64,000 bases of DNA from Streptomyces sp. NBC_00569 (GCF_036345255.1 NZ_CP107783.1:4203501-4267500), one strand, 5' to 3'; shown: positions 9,189 to 17,542, counted from the stretch's first letter. Program-made: numbers and translations. The notes: a model not told the origin generated them from the letters alone.

Positions 9189-9249
9189 GCCGGGGACTCT
9201 AATCGCGGCGCCGCGCCCCGGGGGCGCACGCGCGCGGCCCGGTCGGAGA

Positions 9250-9345
9250 CAAAAAAACGGGCCGGTCCGTGGGGGGGAGACGGACCGGCCCGAGGGGGGG
9301 GTTCCACCATAACCCTTCGTAAGTGTTGGTGGGTGCATCAGCGCG
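9250..9345 (-). ncRNA. Candidate 6C-type small RNA
   Basis: Read on the minus strand, this region has a CCACCA...TGGTGG stem (about 9339-9305), a run of eight C residues, then a perfect 13-bp hairpin (arms 9258-9270 and 9280-9292). The hairpin has a C-rich loop, CTCCCCCCC, and is followed by seven T residues. Two C-rich single-stranded segments with a U-tailed final hairpin are the hallmark of the actinobacterial 6C RNA. No protein gene on the minus strand lies upstream that would need this terminator. The 5' end is not defined by the sequence. The label rests on remembered consensus features, not on a covariance search. Confidence 0.6.
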
Positions 9346-9525
9346 CCACAACTACTCTCCGAAGTCACCCGACGACGGCTGGACGTCTGTTTCCGGCCGG
9401 TTCGGGCGGGGTTTCGCAACGGTTTTCCCGGCTTGCGGCCCACCCGTGGCGTCCCTCGCACGGGTTAGTCGGGCCAGGGACGCGCACTTGACGCCACAGC
9501 GGCCCCGAAGGTTGGCTGCGCCCCC

Positions 9526-9861
9526 ATGGCGACCTTCACCGTGCCGGGACTCGGGGCCGAACTGCCGCTGGAAATCGCGGAGTCGGGACCGGCGCGGCGA
9601 CGCGGCCTCCTCGGCCGGGACGGGGTGAACGGCGCGCTCCTGCTGACGTCGTCGTCGAGCGTCCACACCGTGGGGATGCGCTTCGTCATGGATGTGGCGT
9701 ATCTGGACCGGCGCGGCACGGTGCTCGCCGTGCGGACGATGCGGCCGGGGCGGATCGGACTCCCCCGACTGCGCGCCCGGTGCGTCCTGGAGTCCGAGGC
9801 GGGGGCGATGGCGCGGTGGGGGGTACGGCGGGGCGTGCGGGTGACGATCCTGGGGCGGTGA
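9526..9861 (+). CDS. DUF192 family protein
   Basis: This 111-residue protein matches the DUF192 fold: LEIAESGPARRRGLLGRD near the N-terminus, then GALLLTSSSSVHTVGMRFVMDVAYLD with the conserved H-T-x-G-M-x-F-x-M-D signature, and a closing RCVLESEAGAMARWGV segment. The biochemical function of DUF192 proteins is unsettled. Unlike many members, it shows no signal peptide. It starts with ATG and stands alone on the plus strand. Confidence 0.85.
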   Translation: MATFTVPGLGAELPLEIAESGPARRRGLLGRDGVNGALLLTSSSSVHTVGMRFVMDVAYLDRRGTVLAVRTMRPGRIGLPRLRARCVLESEAGAMARWGVRRGVRVTILGR

Positions 9862-10178
9862 GGGCGTCTCGCGTCTCGCGTCTCGCGTCTCGCGTCTCGC
9901 GTCTCGCGGGACGGTCCGGTGATCGCGGGAGGTCCGGTGACCGTGGCGCGCGAGGTCCGGTGACCGTGGACGAGGGGAAGGCACGCGGCACCGCGCAGCC
10001 CCCTCCACTGCACGGTGCCGCCGCGCAGCTTTGCTCACGCGAATTACCTTGGTCTGAACCTACGTGACGGTGACACGTGTCGCGAGCCATGGTCGATAAC
10101 GATGCGGAATCGGTTGGAAGACGGGCTTCCGGAAGAGGCCCGGCGAACTCCTCCCCCTTGCACACCAATTGCCGTGAA
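9862..10178. repeat. Intergenic region with short direct repeats and a hairpin
   Basis: No gene is seen here. Six perfect head-to-tail copies of the 7-mer GCGTCTC occupy 9864-9905. Three GGTCCGGTGA-type direct repeats start at 9913, 9931 and 9954. A stem (GCGGCACCG 9985-9993, CGGTGCCGC 10013-10021) with an inner GCAG/CTGC continuation could terminate the DUF192 transcript. From 10022 to 10178 nothing further is recognised. Confidence 0.7.
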
Positions 10179-10967
10179 TCACCCGGAGACCGGCTTGCGG
10201 GCCTCGATCAGGTGGCGGGTGCTGTGGGCGACGAACGGCCCTTCCTTCGCGATCCGTTCATGCAGCTCAAAAAGTCGCGGCCGGTACGCATCGACGGTGA
10301 AGCCCGGGACCATCCAGATCACCTTGCGCAGGAAGTGGACGACGGCCCCGACGTCGTAGAACTCGATACGCAGACGTTCCGCGCGCAGGTCGACGACATC
10401 GAGGCCGGCCGCCTCCGCCTCGGCGCGCTCGCCCTCCGGGTCACGGCCGTTCCTGACCTCTTCCGGCTGCGGGCCGAGGAAGAACTCGACGACCTCGAAG
10501 ACGCTGCTCGGGCCGACGTGCTGCGCGAAGTACGTACCGCCGGGCGTCAGCACCCGGGCGATCTCGGCGAACGGGGCCTTCACCGGGTGGCGGCTGGTCA
10601 CCAGGTCGAACGTGCCGTCGGCGAACGGCAGCGGCGCGTCCTCCGGCGAGGCGACGACCACGACACCGCGCGGGGCGAGCAGCGCCGAGGCCTTGGCGAC
10701 GTTGGGCGGCCAGCCCTCGGTGGCGGCGATCAGCGGGGGCAGCTTCGGGGCGGAGGCGAGTACCTCGCCGCCGCCGGTCTGGAGGTCGAGCCCGGCCGAG
10801 GCCCGGCCCATGCGCTCGCCCATGGCACGCGCGTACCCCCAGGAGGGCCGCTCCTCGGTGGCCCGGCCCTCGAACCACGAGAAGTCCCAGCCCTCCACGG
10901 GGGCGGCGGCCGCCTCCGCGAGGAGCTCGTCGAAGGGGCGGCCGGCGTGGGTGGGGGGTGTGCTCAT
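10179..10967 (-). CDS. Class I SAM-dependent methyltransferase
   Basis: This 262-residue protein has a methyltransferase-like core: AGLDLQTGGGEVL as a degenerate SAM motif I (about residue 55), VVVVASPEDAPLPFADGTFDLVTSRHPV spanning motifs II-IV, and a FAEIARVLTPGGTYFAQHVG segment typical of small-molecule methyltransferases. Motif I is imperfect (LQTGGGE rather than D-x-G-x-G-x-G), so activity is likely but not certain. The substrate is unknown. The ATG at 10967 encodes MSTPPTHAGRPFDELL. The gene is divergent from the DinB-like gene with a 99-bp gap. Confidence 0.8.
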   Translation of the reverse strand: MSTPPTHAGRPFDELLAEAAAAPVEGWDFSWFEGRATEERPSWGYARAMGERMGRASAGLDLQTGGGEVLASAPKLPPLIAATEGWPPNVAKASALLAPRGVVVVASPEDAPLPFADGTFDLVTSRHPVKAPFAEIARVLTPGGTYFAQHVGPSSVFEVVEFFLGPQPEEVRNGRDPEGERAEAEAAGLDVVDLRAERLRIEFYDVGAVVHFLRKVIWMVPGFTVDAYRPRLFELHERIAKEGPFVAHSTRHLIEARKPVSG

Positions 10968-11066
10968 GGAGCCATGTTCGCAGCGGCGTTCCCTCGTCGG
11001 CACGTGCTTTTTGTACGGACCGCGCGGCAGGGGGCGTTGTCGGCGGGCGCTGCTACGTTCCCCGGC

Positions 11067-11573
11067 ATGGGAATCCACGTGCCCTACACCGGGGGCGAGA
11101 AGGAAAGTCTGCTGGCGGCTCTGGACCGGCACCGCGACGTGGTGCTCTGGAAGCTGGAGGGTCTCGACGAGGAGCAGGTACGGAGGCCGATGTCGCCCTC
11201 GGGGAACAGCCTCCTCGGCCTGGTCAAGCACCTGGCGTCGGTCGAGTACGGCTGGTTCTGCGAGACGTTCGGACGGCCGGTGGAGCCGCTGTGGTTCGAC
11301 GCGGAGACGGACGAGGACCTGCGGGTGGGTCCCGAGGAGTCGACGGAGAGCATCACCGCGTTCTACGGCCGGGCGCGGGCCGCGGCCGACACCGTGATCG
11401 CCGAGGTCGGGCTCGAGGAGACCGGCACGTCGTGGGACGGCAGGAAGGTGTCGATGCGGTGGGTTCTCATCCACATGCTGGAGGAGACGTCCCGGCACGC
11501 GGGCCACATCGACATCCTGCGGGAACTGATCGACGGCGCGGCGGGGGATCACCAGGCGACGCCGAAGCGATGA
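11067..11573 (+). CDS. DinB/DUF664 family protein (putative mycothiol-dependent enzyme)
   Basis: This 168-residue four-helix-bundle protein has the three metal-binding histidines expected for DinB-like enzymes: one in GLVKHLASVEYGW and two in LEETSRHAGHIDILRE. Actinobacterial DUF664 members include mycothiol-dependent transferases, and mca in this window shows mycothiol chemistry is present. The actual substrate is unknown. The ATG at 11067 begins MGIHVPYTGGEKESLL. A 44-bp tandem repeat array starts 10 bp after the stop. Confidence 0.82.
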   Translation: MGIHVPYTGGEKESLLAALDRHRDVVLWKLEGLDEEQVRRPMSPSGNSLLGLVKHLASVEYGWFCETFGRPVEPLWFDAETDEDLRVGPEESTESITAFYGRARAAADTVIAEVGLEETGTSWDGRKVSMRWVLIHMLEETSRHAGHIDILRELIDGAAGDHQATPKR

Positions 11574-11582
11574 CGATCGGGT

Positions 11583-11846
11583 GCCGACCGCTGGAACGCG
11601 GGGAGACAGGCGCGCGAACGTCACGCGCCGACCGCTGGAACGCGGGGAGACGGGCGCGCGAACGTCACGCGCCGACCGCTGGAACGCGGGGAGACAGGCG
11701 CTCGAACGTCACGCGCCGACCGCTGGAACGCGGGGAGACGGGCGCGCGAACGTCACGCGCCGACCGCTGGAACGCGGGGAGACGGGCGCGCGAACGTCAC
11801 GCGCCGACCGCTGGATCAGGGGGAGGCGGGCGCGTGAACGTCGTGG
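11583..11846 (+). repeat. 44-bp tandem repeat array
   Basis: Five near-identical 44-bp units begin at 11583, 11627, 11671, 11715 and 11759, and a sixth degenerate unit occupies 11803-11846. Differences are mostly G/A at one position of GGAGACGGG and C/T substitutions. Each unit contains a GGCGCG...CGCGCC dyad around AACGT, so each could form a small hairpin. Because 44 is not a multiple of three and the reading frame shifts at each unit, it is unlikely to be coding. The following 11847-12070 holds no gene and should contain the P450 promoter. Confidence 0.93.
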
Positions 11847-12070
11847 GCCGGTCGATGACTTGCCGGGCGAGGGCCGCGTGGCCGACGCCGAGGTCTGACC
11901 GAACTCCCGCCCGGTTCGCGGAGCCTGCCCCGCTGAAGCGGGCGGGGGAGGTCACGTCCGCCCGGCCTCGGCCTACGGGGGTTCTCCACGTACCCTGGGC
12001 GGATCCGCTCCGGGCACCGCTGCCCGACACAGGTAACGGCACCGTCCGTCCCGCGCCGAAATGCGAGCAC

Positions 12071-13390
12071 ATGTCCGATCGTTCCCTCCGCTCCGTTCGT
12101 TCTGCCCGTTCAGCGATAGCGGCCTGGCTCACCCGCCTCTACTTCGCCCGGCTCCGGAAGAAGGGCGGCCTCGACCTCTCCGTCCTCTCGAAGCTGCCCG
12201 ACGCGGCGCTCCTTCCGCTGCGCCGCGAGGGCCTCGACCCGGTGGCCGAGATCGGCGAGCTCCGCGACCGGGAGCCCGTCAGCAGGCTGCCCATCCCCGG
12301 CATGACGGTCTGGCTGGTCACCGGCTACGACGAGGCGAAGGCGGTACTGGGCCACGGGTCCGCCTTCAGCAACGACTTCCGCAACCTGGTCGGCAACACC
12401 GGTGTCACCGACGACCAGAACCCGGGCGGACTCGGCTTCACCGACCCGCCGGACCACACCCGACTGCGGAAGATGCTGACGCCGGAGTTCACGATGCGCC
12501 GGCTCTCCCGGCTCACGCCCCGGATCCACGCCATCGTCGAGGAGCGCCTCGCCGACCTCGCGAAGGCGGCGGACGGCGACGGTCCCGTGGACCTCGTCGA
12601 GCACTTCGCGATGCCGGTGCCCGCGCTGGTGATCTGCGAACTGCTCGGCGTCCCCTATGAGGACCGGGACGACTTCCAGCAGTTCTCCGTGGCCCGCTTC
12701 GACGTGTTCGGCGGCGCGGGCGCGTCGTTCAGCGCCGTGTCGCAGTCCCTCGACTACCTGCGCGGGATCGTCGCCGAGCAGCGCCGCAACCCGGGCGACG
12801 GCCTCCTCGGCATGCTCGTACGCGAATACGGCGACTCCATCACGGACGAGGAGCTCACAGGCCTCGCCGACGGCGTCCTCACCGGCGGCCTGGAGACCAC
12901 CGCGAGCATGCTGGCGCTCGGCACGCTCATCCTGCTCCAGAACCCCGAGCACTTCACCGCGCTGCGCGACGCGGAGGACCCGGAGGCCGTCGCCGCGCCC
13001 TTCGTCGACGAGTTGCTGCGCCATCTGACCGTCGTCCAGACCGCGTTCCCGCGCTTCGCGCGCGAGGACGTCGAGATAGGCGGGGTCCAGATATCCGGCG
13101 GGGACATTGTCCTCGTCTCCCTCAGCGCCGCCGACCGCGACGCACGCCTCGGCGAGGACATGGACCGTTTCGACCCGTCCCGCCAGGTGACCGGCTCCCA
13201 CCTCGCGTTCGGCTACGGCATCCACCGCTGCATCGGCGCGGAACTCGGCAAGATGGAACTCCGCGCGGCCTTCCCCCAGCTGGTCCGCCGCTTCCCGGAG
13301 TTGAAGCTCGCCGTCGAGCCCCGGGACCTGGAGTTCCGCAAGCTGTCGATCGTGTACGGGGTGGACTCGCTGCCGGTCCGGCTCGGCTGA
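12071..13390 (+). CDS. Cytochrome P450
   Basis: This 439-residue soluble bacterial P450 has all landmark motifs: helix-I GGLETTAS (about residue 272), the ExxR pair in DELLRH, and the heme loop FGYGIHRCIG with Cys387 as the iron ligand. It is a monooxygenase that would need ferredoxin and reductase partners, none of which lie next to it. The N-terminal 40 residues (arginine-rich, IAAWLTRLYFARLRKK) are longer than in many Streptomyces P450s. The start at 12071 has no clear ribosome site and is the least certain part. Substrate is unknown. Confidence 0.92.
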   Translation: MSDRSLRSVRSARSAIAAWLTRLYFARLRKKGGLDLSVLSKLPDAALLPLRREGLDPVAEIGELRDREPVSRLPIPGMTVWLVTGYDEAKAVLGHGSAFSNDFRNLVGNTGVTDDQNPGGLGFTDPPDHTRLRKMLTPEFTMRRLSRLTPRIHAIVEERLADLAKAADGDGPVDLVEHFAMPVPALVICELLGVPYEDRDDFQQFSVARFDVFGGAGASFSAVSQSLDYLRGIVAEQRRNPGDGLLGMLVREYGDSITDEELTGLADGVLTGGLETTASMLALGTLILLQNPEHFTALRDAEDPEAVAAPFVDELLRHLTVVQTAFPRFAREDVEIGGVQISGGDIVLVSLSAADRDARLGEDMDRFDPSRQVTGSHLAFGYGIHRCIGAELGKMELRAAFPQLVRRFPELKLAVEPRDLEFRKLSIVYGVDSLPVRLG

Positions 13391-13410
13391 CGCCCGCCTC
13401 GCCAGGGGTA

Positions 13411-14103
13411 TTACTGGCCCGTATCGGCCGAACCGTCCGAGCCGCCCGAATCATCCGAGCCGCCCGAGTCGGTGGCCGCCCCCCTCGGGAACGACACCTC
13501 CACCCGGCGGTTCTTCTTGCGGCCCTCTTCACTGTTGTTGTCGGCGATCGGGTAGTCCTCGCTGTAGCCGCGCACCGCGAACGTGATGTCCTGGTCCTGC
13601 GAACCGAGGGATGCCGCCAGTTCGTCGTGCACGGCCTCCGCGCGCTTCTTCGAGAGCGTCAGCCCGTGGGCGTACGACCCGAGGTCGTCCGTGAAGCCGA
13701 AGACGCGGACGTTCGTGGCCTTCTGCGCCTTGATCTCGTCGGCGATGGCCTGGATCCGGGACTTGGCGTCCGGATGCAGCTTGGAACTGTCCTTCTGGAA
13801 CAGCACCTCCGCCTGGAGCGCGAACTTCACGTCCTGATTGGTGTCCTCGCGCCGCTCGTCGCCGGACAGGTCCTCGACGACGGACTTGATGTCGAGCACC
13901 TGGGCCGGCGCGAGCGTGGCGCCGTCGGCGAGCTTCAGCCCCGGACTGTTGGCGTCGACGTCCGGCGGCGGCGAGGTGGTCGTACTCCCCGGAGGAGCGC
14001 CTGACGGCTCCGGATCATCGGCGCAGGCACTGCCACCGAGGCTTCCGCCGAGGGTGATCAGGGCGACGGTGGTGAGGGCGGCGAGGCGATGGGTGAGGGG
14101 CAT
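13411..14103 (-). CDS. OmpA-family peptidoglycan-binding lipoprotein
   Basis: This 230-residue exported protein has an N-terminal signal and a possible but weak lipobox (GGSAC), a Pro/Ser/Thr linker, and a C-terminal OmpA-like domain. The domain is recognisable from VLFQKDSSKLHPDAKSRI, VFGFTDDLGSYAHGLTLSKKRAEAV and NSEEGRKKNRRVEVSFP. OmpA-like domains bind peptidoglycan. It ends in a Gly/Ser/Asp repeat tail. It starts 4 bp after the upstream lipoprotein and forms the downstream end of the Tad cluster. This suggests, by context only, a wall anchor for the pilus machine. Confidence 0.85.
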   Translation of the reverse strand: MPLTHRLAALTTVALITLGGSLGGSACADDPEPSGAPPGSTTTSPPPDVDANSPGLKLADGATLAPAQVLDIKSVVEDLSGDERREDTNQDVKFALQAEVLFQKDSSKLHPDAKSRIQAIADEIKAQKATNVRVFGFTDDLGSYAHGLTLSKKRAEAVHDELAASLGSQDQDITFAVRGYSEDYPIADNNSEEGRKKNRRVEVSFPRGAATDSGGSDDSGGSDGSADTGQ

Positions 14104-14107
14104 GGGG

Positions 14108-14683
14108 TCACTCGCCCTCGGAGATTTCTACGGGGGCGGGGGGCATCGTCGGCACTTGGAGCTGAACCTTCGTGGTGCCTTCGGGAGGCGCGGGGAACTG
14201 GGCGAACCAGTCGATGGTGCCGCCTTGCGGTACTCCCCCTTGGAATTTCGTGCAGAGGCAACGCCCGGAGGTGTCACGGAGGATGAGGTACTTCTTCTTG
14301 CCCACCTCATCGACGAGACTCGCTCCGGCCAAGGACCCGCCGTTCTTCTTGAGTTCCGTCTCGTCGCTGATCCACTCAGCACCGATCCAGCGTCCGTCGG
14401 TGCCGTTCGTCACCTTGCCGCTGACTGTGACGAAGCCGCCTCCGTCACGTGATGCCTGGGTAACGGTGAGAGTAATGCCGTTGCTCTTCACCTCGGCGAG
14501 AGTCTTGTCTGTCGGCGTCGTCGGCGAATCGCCTTCCTGCTTCTCGCCGCCGTCCTGCTTAGCAGGTGCCGACGATGAGGTCCCCTTACCGGAATTTCCG
14601 TCATCACCCCCGCCACAACCGGCCGCAGAGAGGACCAGCCCAGCCGTGATCGCTACCGCGGTCAGTACCTTTCGGCCCTTCAT
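14108..14683 (-). CDS. Tad-cluster lipoprotein of unknown function
   Basis: This 191-residue lipoprotein has a clear signal and lipobox (LSAAGC), a low-complexity Gly/Ser/Lys/Glu linker, and a beta-rich domain. The domain may be immunoglobulin-like (GITLTVTQASRDGGGFVTVSGKV and EGTTKVQLQVP segments) and carries a CLC motif. I do not recognise the family. The ATG at 14683 has a GAGAGGGA site upstream. It lies between the TadG-like gene (25-bp gap) and the OmpA-like gene (4-bp gap), so it is probably co-transcribed with both. Confidence 0.72.
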   Translation of the reverse strand: MKGRKVLTAVAITAGLVLSAAGCGGGDDGNSGKGTSSSAPAKQDGGEKQEGDSPTTPTDKTLAEVKSNGITLTVTQASRDGGGFVTVSGKVTNGTDGRWIGAEWISDETELKKNGGSLAGASLVDEVGKKKYLILRDTSGRCLCTKFQGGVPQGGTIDWFAQFPAPPEGTTKVQLQVPTMPPAPVEISEGE

Positions 14684-14708
14684 TGCGTTCCCTCTCGTCG
14701 TTCGCTCA

Positions 14709-15320
14709 TCAGTCGGCCAAGTGCACGGAGAACAGGACGGATGCATCAGGGAGATCGCCCGGAGTGAAGTCGCCCGGGTCGATCTCGAAGTCCTCACCGC
14801 CGTCGCAGTGGAAGGCCACGTCCTTCTTCGGGTCTGAGTCGGGATCGGCCTCACAACGTGGCTCGATGACCGCTGTGGCCTCCGCGTTGGCATGCTTGGA
14901 CTCGGTCCCTGGAATGATGGATTCGCCCACTGTGTACTGAGTCCGAATCTCCACCTTGTAGCCCGGATACCCGTTGACGGTCTTGGGTTGGACAGCCCCC
15001 AGCACTGTGGAATCGTTCTCCGCCGCCAGCTGCTCGGCAGCCATCTGGGCGCCATCTCCGGTGAATCCCTCGCCGGCCAACCAGTCGAGCCAGCCGTCCC
15101 CGTCGCTTATGCCCAGCCCGAGGCCGTCGATCAACTCCTCCCGGCTGTCCTGCGCCGCAGCCAAAGCAGCCGCATCAGCGGCCGACTGGGCTCCGTTGCG
15201 AGCGGATGCAGCCTGAGCGAAGGCGAAGAAAGCGAACGCAGCGAAGAGCAGAATCCCCGTCAGCCATATATAGATCGGGAGTGTCTGCCCTGAATCGCTC
15301 CGCAGCCGACGAGCGATCAA
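14709..15320 (-). CDS. TadG-like membrane-anchored pilus assembly protein
   Basis: This 203-residue protein begins with a short basic leader and SDSGQTLPIYIWLTGILLFAAF, the Tad pseudopilin-like G-x-x-x hydrophobic start, then SARNGAQSAADAAALAAAQ, typical of TadG/TadE proteins. The remainder is an acidic extracytoplasmic domain. The likely start is a TTG at 15318-15320 that overlaps the stop of the pilin gene and directly follows GGCGGAGG, so translation is probably coupled. It lacks the usual glutamate at position +5, which favours a TadG-type role over processed pseudopilin. Confidence 0.7.
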   Translation of the reverse strand: MIARRLRSDSGQTLPIYIWLTGILLFAAFAFFAFAQAASARNGAQSAADAAALAAAQDSREELIDGLGLGISDGDGWLDWLAGEGFTGDGAQMAAEQLAAENDSTVLGAVQPKTVNGYPGYKVEIRTQYTVGESIIPGTESKHANAEATAVIEPRCEADPDSDPKKDVAFHCDGGEDFEIDPGDFTPGDLPDASVLFSVHLAD

Positions 15321-15538
15321 CCTCCGCCGATGACGTCGTCGACCGCGTTGCCGATGGCCTGGGAGATCCGACCGTTCAAACCGAGCTGATCGATCAACGT
15401 ATAGATCCCCGCAATCAGAATCATCAGCCCCGCATACTCCACGAACCCCGCCCCGGAATCCCGTTCCCGCCCGCGGACGCGGTCCCCCACCGTCACGGTC
15501 CACTTCACCCACACCCCGAGTACGCGTTCCTTCAGCAC
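15317..15538 (-). CDS. Flp-like type IVb pilin
   Basis: This 73-residue protein has a basic leader ending in DSG, followed by AGFVEYAGLMILIAGIYTLI. Cleavage after G29 would put glutamate at +5 and tyrosine at +6, the signature of Flp pilins processed by a prepilin peptidase. The short hydrophilic tail ends in VDDVIGGG. The GTG at 15538 has AGGGGA 5 nt upstream. It is the best candidate for the major pilin of the cluster. It overlaps the TadG-like gene. Confidence 0.8.
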   Translation of the reverse strand: MLKERVLGVWVKWTVTVGDRVRGRERDSGAGFVEYAGLMILIAGIYTLIDQLGLNGRISQAIGNAVDDVIGGG

Positions 15539-15685
15539 GGTTTCCCCTTCGCTCCCGCACGACTTCGCCGCCCCGAACCTCCCGGGCACCATACGCAACG
15601 TACGGGAACTGCAACCCTCTGTGCCGCGTTTCGCGCATTAACGGTGCACGCTTGACCGGAAGTTGGTCGCTTCCTGTCATGCCCT

Positions 15686-16534
15686 TCACCGCCCGTCGTA
15701 CGCCACCACGACCCCACCCAGGTCGCGGGCGGCCTTCGCGCCGAGGGTGGTGTCGCAGAGGTTGACGGTCCAGTTCCCCGCGGTGACCAGCTCGGCGGGG
15801 ACGCCCCGGTACTTGATCGCCTCACGCAGCGCGGCGTCACGGCGGGCGTGGGTCGGGTGCAGGGTCAGGACCGCGCAGTCGGTGGAGCCCGAACCCAGCT
15901 TTCCGGTCTCGCACTTGATGCTTCCGGTGCTGGTCGTCTCCCGCTGGAAACAGCCCACCGACGCGGCCAGGTCGTCCGCCAGGTCGTCGGCCTTCTTGTA
16001 GGTGGGGGTGGAAGGGATGTCCGGGAGCGGGTACTCGGCCGTCTTCGTCCCCTTGCCCTTCGCGTCCAGGACCACCGCGTGCAGGGCCTTCGCGATCGCC
16101 GGGGCGGACGGCGGGTCCATGACGCGGATGTACCAGTTCCCGGCCGCGACCAGCGTCTGCGCGTACGCGCCCGTGCGCCGGGACTCGATCGACGTACCGA
16201 TCTCCGACTTCGACACGACGTCGGGGTCGAAGACGGAGATCTCGTTCTCGACCCTCACCCCGTCGACCGTAGCGACGCAGTCCGCCGTGGAGCTGCCGTC
16301 GTAGTCCCGGGCGCGCAGGGTCTGGCAGTCGATTCCCGCCCGGTCCAACGCCCGTACGACCGCCTTCGCCGTGGTGTACGTCGGCTTGGACGGCACGTCG
16401 GCCGGGATCGCCGCACCCGGCGGCTCCGGGCGGGATTCGAAGCGCCCGCAGGCAGTGAGCGCGGTCAGTGCCAGGCAGGCGCCCGCCGCCGACACAGGCC
16501 TCTTCCTCATCGGTCGGCCCAAGCCGCTCCGCAC
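15686..16534 (-). CDS. Lipoprotein with two related halves
   Basis: This 282-residue lipoprotein has lipobox LTALTAC near residue 29. The mature part contains two similar modules. Module one runs from VPSKPTYTTAKAVVRALD to VAAGNWYIRVMD and module two from IPSTPTYKKADDLADDLA to VTAGNWTVNLCD. Both share PS-x-PTY, cysteines and AGNW. No function is recognised. A GTG at 16534 with a G-rich site 10 nt upstream is used; an ATG at 16510 would still keep the lipobox. It lies between TadC and the pilin gene and is probably part of the cluster. Confidence 0.72.
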   Translation of the reverse strand: MRSGLGRPMRKRPVSAAGACLALTALTACGRFESRPEPPGAAIPADVPSKPTYTTAKAVVRALDRAGIDCQTLRARDYDGSSTADCVATVDGVRVENEISVFDPDVVSKSEIGTSIESRRTGAYAQTLVAAGNWYIRVMDPPSAPAIAKALHAVVLDAKGKGTKTAEYPLPDIPSTPTYKKADDLADDLAASVGCFQRETTSTGSIKCETGKLGSGSTDCAVLTLHPTHARRDAALREAIKYRGVPAELVTAGNWTVNLCDTTLGAKAARDLGGVVVAYDGR

Positions 16535-16639
16535 GACATGCGATCCCCCCCGTCAGAAGTCGCCGCAGTTGCCGAATTCGCAACTGCCAACTAATCGCTC
16601 ACCCCACTCTAACCAGACGATGCCTCACACCGCAGTCCC

Positions 16640-17542
16640 TCAACGTCCCAGAATCGAACCGAAGTTGGACCCTGAGCCCAGGAACATGCCCGTCGCGATC
16701 AGGATCATCGTGGCCGGGAGCATGAAGACGAGGGTGACCATCGTGGCCTTCGGAATCGTCTTCGCGGCCCGGCGGCGGGAGTTCTGGGCGTCTGTGCGCC
16801 GCATGTCCGTGGCGATCTGGATGAGGGTCTCGGCGATGGGCGAGCCGAGTTCCTCGCCCTGCTGGAGCGCGGAGACGAACTGGGCGACCTGTTCGGAAGC
16901 GTTGCGCCGGCGCAGCTCGTCGAACGCCTGGCGCCGGCTGACGCCCATGTCCATTTGCCGGAGCGTAATGCGCAACTCGTCGGCCCACGGCCCCTCGTAC
17001 TTCTCGGCAACCCGGTCGAGCGCCTGCCGGAAGCCCAGGCCGGCGCTGACGACGACGGCGAGTACGTCGAGGAAGTCGGGGAGCGTACGGTCGATGACCT
17101 CTTTGCGCTCGCGTGTGGCCTGCCAGATCAGACCGTCCGCGGCGAGGAGGCCGAACGCGAGGGTGAGGGCGGCGAACAGCGTCTGGCCGTTGGTGAGGAA
17201 GACCAGGCCGAGGACGACGCCGAAGATCCCGTAGACCGCGCGGCGGGCGGCGTAACGGTCGATGGTGAGGCCGCCCGGGTTCCCCGCCATGTCGATCCTG
17301 CGGCGTTTCGAGGTGACGCGTCGGGGACCCATGGCCCGGAGGACGAGGGGGGCGAAGCGCATACCGAGTCGGTCGACCGCGGATCCGGCGGCGGACACGC
17401 GCGTGGCGCCGACCTCGAGGGCGATGGCCAGGTCGCCGGGAAGCTTGGCCTCGGCGCGGTACATGCGGATGCCCAGGAAGATCCCGAGGACGGCGAGGCC
17501 CATCGCGAGGGCGAGCAGCAGCCCGATCAGACCCGTGCTCAT
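16640..17542 (-). CDS. tadC: TadC, type II/IV secretion system F-family inner membrane protein
   Basis: This 300-residue platform protein has an N-terminal membrane helix, two central ones (VYGIFGVVLGLVFLTNG region) and a C-terminal helix. It carries the T2SSF domain (about residues 155-290), marked by LPDFLDVLAVVVSAGLGFRQAL and QQGEELGSPIAETLIQIATDMR. Together with TadB it forms the membrane platform that the CpaF ATPase drives to assemble Flp-type pili. A GAGGCAGG site precedes the ATG. It follows tadB by 42 bp. Confidence 0.92.
   Translation of the reverse strand: MSTGLIGLLLALAMGLAVLGIFLGIRMYRAEAKLPGDLAIALEVGATRVSAAGSAVDRLGMRFAPLVLRAMGPRRVTSKRRRIDMAGNPGGLTIDRYAARRAVYGIFGVVLGLVFLTNGQTLFAALTLAFGLLAADGLIWQATRERKEVIDRTLPDFLDVLAVVVSAGLGFRQALDRVAEKYEGPWADELRITLRQMDMGVSRRQAFDELRRRNASEQVAQFVSALQQGEELGSPIAETLIQIATDMRRTDAQNSRRRAAKTIPKATMVTLVFMLPATMILIATGMFLGSGSNFGSILGR

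Noticed and set aside
10072..10081. GACACGTGTC palindrome as an operator
   Set aside because: A 10-bp palindrome in GC-rich DNA is common by chance, and it is over 100 bp from any start codon in the right direction.
11583..11846. CRISPR array
   Set aside because: Units are head to tail with no variable spacers, and no cas genes are nearby.
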